Positions 10,620 to 13,639 of a stretch of 13,639 bases of DNA are shown piece by piece. This DNA is from Holophagales bacterium UBA5704 (GTDB taxonomy: Bacteria; Acidobacteriota; Thermoanaerobaculia; Multivoradales; UBA5704), in NCBI GenBank assembly GCA_002420005.1, contig DIHE01000113.1, forward strand, positions 1 to 13,639. Direction: 5' to 3'. The position numbers and the translations under genes are program-made. The notes beneath the pieces are model-generated. The model was not told the origin of the DNA and made no database searches. It worked only from the letters and a program-made list of their open reading frames with translations. Position 1 is the stretch's first letter. Each line of letters opens with the position of its first letter.

Positions 10620-10656
10620 CCTCCCGTGGAGCACTGAATCAGTGTAGCACGGGAGG
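10620..10656 (-). promoter_or_regulatory. Candidate operator/promoter of the RHH-PIN operon (37-bp inverted repeat)
   Basis: The arms 10620-10637 and 10639-10656 are complementary at 15 of 18 positions around a single central base, with outer arms CCTCCCGTG and CACGGGAGG and inner arms CACTGA and TCAGTG. On the minus strand the palindrome contains TACACT (10641-10646), a plausible -10, and the GGGAGG ribosome-binding site of the antitoxin gene. RHH antitoxins bind such palindromes and repress their own operon, so this is the likely operator. No convincing -35 was seen. Confidence 0.6.
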
Positions 10657-10679
10657 CGCGCAGGTTTGCTGCCGTGCCA

Positions 10680-10707
10680 CCGCCGGTCGGCGCTCACCGA
10701 CCGGCGG
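10680..10707. other. Perfect 11-bp stem, 6-nt loop hairpin between divergent TA operons
   Basis: CCGCCGGTCGG (10680-10690), loop CGCTCA, then CCGACCGGCGG (10697-10707). The complementarity is perfect and the stem is almost all G/C. No T run follows on either strand, so it is not a standard intrinsic terminator. It could be a protein-binding palindrome or an insulator between the two divergent promoters; its function is unknown. Confidence 0.6.
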
Positions 10708-10756
10708 GCGCCACATGGCGGAGCCAAGGACTGAGGCCTGGAGAGGAGCGAAGACC

Positions 10757-10797
10757 TTGACGAGCGCCCTTCCATGGAGGATCATCATTCCATGATC
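10757..10797 (+). promoter_or_regulatory. Possible promoter/operator at the AbrB-PIN operon start
   Basis: TTGACG (10757-10762) is followed after 17 nt by GATCAT (10780-10785). This would place the transcription start at or very near the ATG at 10792. GATCAT (10780-10785) and ATGATC (10792-10797) form a perfect inverted repeat across the start codon, so the same stretch could be an autoregulatory operator. GGAGG at 10776-10780 would be removed from the transcript if this promoter is used, so the assignment is tentative. Confidence 0.35.
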
Positions 10798-11034
10798 ACC
10801 ACCGTCACCCAGAAGAACATGGTCACGGTCCCCGCCGAAGTGGGGCGGCAGCTCGGCATCAAGCCAGGGTGGAAGCTGGACTGGCAGCCGGTCGAAGGGA
10901 AGGAAGAGATCCTCGTCCGGGTGATCCCCGACCGCGGTGAGCTGGCCCGCCGTTTGCTGGGTGCAGGCCGCAAGTTCTCACCTGACCGCGACGCCGTGGC
11001 CGAGCTCGTCGCCGAGCGGGCGGCGGAAGGGTGA
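10792..11034 (+). CDS. vapB: AbrB/SpoVT-like (swapped-hairpin) antitoxin
   Basis: 80 aa from the ATG at 10792. An in-frame ATG at 10774 has no ribosome-binding site, while GGAGG at 10776-10780 serves the later one at 11-nt spacing. The N-terminal half, ITTVTQKNMVTVPAEVGRQLGIKPG, has the T-x-K-x-x-x-T-V-P-x-x-[IV]-x-x-x-L-x-[IL]-x-x-G pattern of AbrB/MazE-type DNA-binding domains. The C-terminal half is a charged helix (GELARRLLGAGRKFSPDRDAVAELVAERA) that probably binds the toxin. The stop overlaps the toxin start by GTGA. By family knowledge it neutralises the toxin and represses the operon. It is unrelated to the RHH antitoxin of the neighbouring divergent module. Confidence 0.9.
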   Translation: MITTVTQKNMVTVPAEVGRQLGIKPGWKLDWQPVEGKEEILVRVIPDRGELARRLLGAGRKFSPDRDAVAELVAERAAEG

Positions 11035-11453
11035 TCACGCGGCGCTTCGTCCTCGATACGTCTGCATTGCTTGCCCACTTCCGCCGCGAGCCGGGCGGGG
11101 CTCGCGTGCAAGCGTTGTTCGAAGAGGTGGCCGCTGAGATCCTGGTCGCCAGTGTGTCACTGACCGAGTTTGCTCGGCGTTTGCGCGAGGTTGGGGCCAC
11201 GGCTGCCGAGGCGCGCCAGACGGTCGTGGACTATCGGAAGCTGCTCTCAGGCGTCGTTGAGGTTGATGAGCGGGTTGCTCTCGCAGCGTTTGACATCGGC
11301 TGCGAGACCCCGGAGCGCCTGCCTCTGGCAGACGCCCTCATCGCGGCGGCGGCTCGCGAGCGCGGGGCCTGCCTGGTCCACCGCGACCGGCACATGGCAT
11401 CGATTCCCGAAAGCCTCTTGGAGCAGATCGACCTCTCCAACGCTCTGCCTTGA
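11031..11453 (+). CDS. vapC: PIN-domain ribonuclease toxin (VapC-like)
   Basis: 140 aa from the GTG at 11031, which overlaps the antitoxin TGA by 4 bp; GGAAGG directly precedes it. The PIN acidic residues are D9 (FVLDTSALL), E46 (SLTEFARR), D101 (LPLADALIA) and D119 (VHRDRHM). The pattern LVHRDRHM-x-x-I is typical of VapC proteins. It is the second gene of a two-gene module with the AbrB-type antitoxin. Its sequence differs enough from the minus-strand PIN toxin that recent tandem duplication is unlikely. It should act as a cytoplasmic RNase when the antitoxin is degraded; its RNA target cannot be predicted. Confidence 0.93.
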   Translation: MITRRFVLDTSALLAHFRREPGGARVQALFEEVAAEILVASVSLTEFARRLREVGATAAEARQTVVDYRKLLSGVVEVDERVALAAFDIGCETPERLPLADALIAAAARERGACLVHRDRHMASIPESLLEQIDLSNALP

Positions 11454-11489
11454 CGGAGCTCCTGCTCCGGCTCGGCAGCGGTGCTGCCG
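11454..11489 (+). other. Two tandem short hairpins directly after the toxin stop codon
   Basis: CGGAGC-TCCT-GCTCCG (11454-11469) starts at the base after the stop and is followed by CGGCAGC-GGT-GCTGCCG (11473-11489). Both stems are perfect. No T tract follows, so termination would need Rho, or the stems may protect the 3' end of the toxin mRNA. Confidence 0.4.
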
Positions 11490-11577
11490 CCGCACTCAGA
11501 GGTGGCACCTGCTGCGGCCGGCGCGCTGGGCGCGCACGAGCCTCCGCCTCGGGTGGAGGCCGGAAGCGGAAAGAGCG

Positions 11578-11606
11578 TTGCAGGTCTTCTCCGATCGGCC
11601 TAAATT
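11578..11606 (+). promoter_or_regulatory. Possible promoter for the small secreted protein
   Basis: TTGCAG (11578-11583) and TAAATT (11601-11606) are separated by 17 nt in the most AT-rich patch of the 283-bp gap between the toxin and the peptide gene. Each hexamer is an imperfect match (3 and 4 of 6). If used, it leaves a leader of about 125 nt. I see no convincing gene in the rest of 11454-11736. Confidence 0.3.
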
Positions 11607-11736
11607 CTTCCTGCCCAGAACAGAAGGCGCCGAGCCGCTCCTGGAGGGAGCTGCACACGTCACGGAGCTTTCTGTCGAATCCAAGGACGATCCTGCCAAT
11701 GACGGCGACGATCGATCCAATGAGTCAGGAGGAATC

Positions 11737-12060
11737 ATGTTCCGGATGAAGAGAACGTCGTGTCGCGCCCTGCTGGTCCTGTCGGCCCTCGCCCTGCTGC
11801 TCCCTTTGCCGGCCGCGGCCGGAGGCTTCGATGAGACGGAGGTCAGCGTGAGCTGGGGAGAGGTTTGGGCCGGCCTGCTCGACCGGCTCGGGCTGCTGTC
11901 CGCGATCGAGACCACCTCGGCCATGATCGACCCCTTCGGCCAGCCCACCGCGGCGCCGCCGGTGTCGGTCACGGAGGGGTACTCGTCTTTCATCGACCCG
12001 AACGGCCAGAACGCGACAAGTGACCACTCCTCTTTCATTGATCCACTCGGCAACCCGTAG
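11737..12060 (+). CDS. Small secreted protein with three IDPxG repeats, function unknown
   Basis: 107 aa, starting at an ATG with AGGAGG 4 nt upstream. Residues 1-28 are a clear Sec signal peptide: basic MFRMKRTSCR, hydrophobic ALLVLSALALLLPLP, and AAA-GG as the likely cleavage site near 28/29. The mature part of about 79 aa begins acidic (FDETEVSVSWGEVWAGLLDRLGLL, probably one amphipathic helix). It then carries three decapeptide repeats: SAMIDPFGQP (61-70), SSFIDPNGQN (83-92) and SSFIDPLGNP (98-107, ending at the C-terminus). There is no cysteine after the signal peptide and no LPXTG or membrane anchor. Copies 2 and 3 use different synonymous codons (atc-gac-ccg versus att-gat-cca), so the repeats are held at protein level. 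I do not recognise a characterised family. Possibilities: a precursor of a secreted signal peptide, a RiPP-like substrate, or a small envelope protein. A strong terminator follows immediately, so it forms a single-gene transcript. Confidence 0.8.
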   Translation: MFRMKRTSCRALLVLSALALLLPLPAAAGGFDETEVSVSWGEVWAGLLDRLGLLSAIETTSAMIDPFGQPTAAPPVSVTEGYSSFIDPNGQNATSDHSSFIDPLGNP

Positions 12061-12069
12061 TTGCGCTCC

Positions 12070-12104
12070 GCGGGTGCCCGGGACGTTCCGGGCACCCGCC
12101 TTTT
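12070..12104 (+). terminator. Intrinsic terminator after the small secreted protein gene
   Basis: A perfect 12-bp stem, GCGGGTGCCCGG (12070-12081) and CCGGGCACCCGC (12088-12099), encloses the 6-nt loop GACGTT and is followed by CTTTT. It starts 10 bp after the stop codon. This is the best terminator in the window and separates the peptide gene from the next gene. Confidence 0.9.
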
Positions 12105-12129
12105 CAGGGTTGCCGCTTCGTGAGATAAT
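12101..12129 (+). promoter_or_regulatory. Promoter of the TPR-like gene, extended -10
   Basis: TTTTCA (12101-12106) lies 17 nt before GATAAT (12124-12129), which matches TATAAT at 5 of 6 positions and is preceded by TGA, an extended -10 (TGnGATAAT). The expected start is near 12136, giving a leader of about 40 nt. The -35 overlaps the T run of the preceding terminator. Confidence 0.6.
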
Positions 12130-12174
12130 GCGTGGGTCTCGCACACCGAGTGCCTCAAAGGAGGGACAGCGCGC

Positions 12175-13566
12175 ATGGACCATCTCACGGATGGCGAGGT
12201 CGAGGGATTTCTGAGCGGAGAGATGCCGCGGGAGGCTTTCCGCCGCATCGTCCGTCATCTCATGGCGCCCTGCCGGGCCTGCGGCGCGCGGATCGAGGCC
12301 GCGGTGCCTCGCGATGCGTTCTTGCCCGCGGCGCCGGCCGAGCCGGATGCCTATGATGCCGCGATCGACCGGGCGTGGAAGAAGGTGCGCGGCTTGCGGC
12401 GGCGGTGGACCGAAGACCAGGTGCGGTTCGATCGTGGCCGGGAGTGGCTGAGCGCGACGCCCGGCGGTTTCAGCGGCCTGACGAACGGCCAGCGGCAGTC
12501 GCTGGTCCCCTGGGTGCATGTCGAGATCCTCCTCTGGCGCTCCTTCGAGGCCCGGTACCGTGATCCCCGGAAGATGCTCGAAGATGCGGATCGTGCGGTG
12601 TACGTGGCGGATCGCATCGAGAAGACCCCCTACGGATCCGGTTTTCTCTCGGACCTGAGGGTTCGGTGCTGGGCGGAGCTCGCCAACGCCTACCGGGTGA
12701 CTGAGAACTACCGCTATGCGGAGGCGGCTCTCCGGCAGGCGCGAGAGATTCATGAGAAAGGATCAGGAGACCTCATGCTCTTGGCCTACATTGACGAGCT
12801 CGAGGCGACTCTCCGCAAAGACCAAAGGAGATTTATTGAAGCATGTGAGCTTCACGACCAAGCATTCGCGGTCTACCGCCGGCTCGGTGAGTGCCGCGTT
12901 TCGGGGCGGGTGCTTGTTAGCAAAGGGATCACTCTGTGGCTGGCACGGAACCCGAAAGCGGCCGTGAGTGCGCTGCGTCGCGGCATCGCCCTGCTGGATC
13001 CTGAGCAAGATCAACAGCTCATCCTAACGGCCCAGCAGGACCTTCTGACGGCTCTCGTCGATGCCGACGACCTCCACGGTGCCATCCATCTCCTGGTGCA
13101 GAGCGACCTGCGGGAGAAGCTCGGCGCCGAGCCCCTGAACCGCACCCGCCTGCGCTGGGTGGAGGGCAAGATCCTGGCGAAGCAGAAGCGCTACGCGGAA
13201 GCCGAGAAGGTGTTCGCCGAGGTGCGGGCGGGCTTCCGGGCCATCCAGCTCGAATACGTGGCCGCCGTGGCCGGGGTGGATCAGACGCTCATGCTGGTCC
13301 GCATGAAGAAGCTCCAGGATGCCCATCTCGTCGCCCGCGACCTGGTTGTGGAGTTCCGCCGCCAGGAGTACCGCAACAACGTCAACGCCGACGAGCCTCT
13401 GAAGGCCCTCGCCTTCCTGGAGCACGTCTGCGCCTCCAAGGTGGTCAACGCCTTCATGGCGGAGGCCGTGCGCGCCTTCCTCGACGAAGCCCAGCGCGAC
13501 CGCTGCCTCCGTTTCGACATGGCCGGCGTGATGCGGCGCGGGATGGAGCTCCGGGGGGAGGGGTAG
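12175..13566 (+). CDS. N-terminal H/C-C (ZAS-like) module plus TPR-like helical repeat protein
   Basis: 463 aa. The ATG has AAAGGAGGG upstream (GGAGG 10 nt away). Residues 1-45 (MDHLTDGEVEGFLSGE, then RRIVRHLMAPCRACGARI) contain H28-x4-C33-x2-C36. This resembles the zinc-binding anti-sigma (ZAS/zf-HC2) motif but has one residue more than the usual H-x3-C. Residues of about 100-430 are helical repeats. The clearest TPR-like unit is RCWAELANAYRVTENYRYAEAALRQAREI, followed by others such as LRWVEGKILAKQKRYAEAEKVFAEV. There is no signal peptide or membrane helix, so it should be cytoplasmic. TPR proteins bind partner proteins or peptides, and ZAS modules bind sigma factors, but no sigma-factor gene is in the window. 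The closest-looking proteins I know are uncharacterised TPR proteins of Acidobacteriota. A regulatory or scaffold role, perhaps linked to the preceding secreted repeat protein, is inference. Confidence 0.8.
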   Translation: MDHLTDGEVEGFLSGEMPREAFRRIVRHLMAPCRACGARIEAAVPRDAFLPAAPAEPDAYDAAIDRAWKKVRGLRRRWTEDQVRFDRGREWLSATPGGFSGLTNGQRQSLVPWVHVEILLWRSFEARYRDPRKMLEDADRAVYVADRIEKTPYGSGFLSDLRVRCWAELANAYRVTENYRYAEAALRQAREIHEKGSGDLMLLAYIDELEATLRKDQRRFIEACELHDQAFAVYRRLGECRVSGRVLVSKGITLWLARNPKAAVSALRRGIALLDPEQDQQLILTAQQDLLTALVDADDLHGAIHLLVQSDLREKLGAEPLNRTRLRWVEGKILAKQKRYAEAEKVFAEVRAGFRAIQLEYVAAVAGVDQTLMLVRMKKLQDAHLVARDLVVEFRRQEYRNNVNADEPLKALAFLEHVCASKVVNAFMAEAVRAFLDEAQRDRCLRFDMAGVMRRGMELRGEG

Positions 13567-13577
13567 TCTTCAGCCGG

Positions 13578-13639
13578 ATGGTGAGCCCCCAGAGTCGGCC
13601 AGCCACGCCCCAGAGTCGGATGGTGAGCCCCCAGAGTCG
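13578..13639. repeat. Tandem repeat of 21-bp period, runs off the window
   Basis: A constant 12-mer, CCCCAGAGTCGG, occurs at 13587-13598, 13608-13619 and 13629-13639 (cut at the window end), exactly 21 bp apart. The 9-bp pieces between alternate: ATGGTGAGC (13578-13586), CCAGCCACG (13599-13607), ATGGTGAGC (13620-13628). It begins 12 bp after the TPR-like gene stop. An ATG at 13578 opens a frame to the window edge, but it has no well-placed ribosome-binding site. Confidence 0.85.

Noticed and set aside
10680..10707. Intrinsic terminator between the TA operons
   Set aside because: The stem is perfect but no T run follows on either strand, and both flanking operons point away from it.
10774..10791. 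Earlier ATG for the AbrB-type antitoxin (MEDHHS...)
   Set aside because: No ribosome-binding site precedes it, and the GGAGG belongs to the next ATG.
13578..13639. CRISPR array at the window end
   Set aside because: The repeat unit is only 12 bp with 9-bp spacers that recur, unlike CRISPR repeats of 23-50 bp with unique spacers.

Overview
This 13.6-kb window is very GC-rich. It most resembles a soil-type Acidobacteriota genome, possibly of the Thermoanaerobaculia/Holophagae group. That placement is inferred from three things: an 'orphan' duplicated MacB/FtsX permease of the kind expanded in Acidobacteria, an N-terminal HLTDGEVxxFL/H-C-C module fused to TPR-like helices, and the base composition. 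No rRNA, tRNA or housekeeping marker is present to confirm it.

Positions 1-7449 (+ strand) are the 3' end of a natural-product operon. A nonribosomal peptide synthetase (NRPS), cut by the window edge, ends with modules C(partial)-A-T-C-A-T. The two adenylation pockets read as valine-like and serine-like. The protein stops after a carrier domain and has no thioesterase or reductase. A nucleoside-phosphorylase-family gene starts 2 bp later, and a membrane-bound three-histidine-box desaturase/hydroxylase overlaps it by a GTGA. These two are probably tailoring or supply enzymes for the peptide, but their reactions cannot be read from the sequence.

Positions 7450-9849 (- strand) hold an ADOP-type permease. 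It is convergent with the desaturase, and the two stop codons abut exactly. Positions 9954-11453 carry two toxin-antitoxin modules, back to back and divergent: an RHH antitoxin with a PIN toxin (- strand) and an AbrB-type antitoxin with a PIN toxin (+ strand). The 183 bp between them contains a 37-bp imperfect palindrome over the first operon's start region and a separate perfect 11-bp hairpin.

Positions 11454-13566 hold a small secreted protein with three copies of an S-x-[FM]-I-D-P-x-G motif, the last ending exactly at the C-terminus. A strong intrinsic terminator follows. Then comes a cytoplasmic H/C-C plus TPR-like protein with its own promoter, whose -35 overlaps the terminator's T run. 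The secreted repeat peptide next to a TPR-type protein is the most interesting possible undescribed system here; the functional link is inference only. The window ends in a 21-bp-period tandem repeat that runs off the edge.
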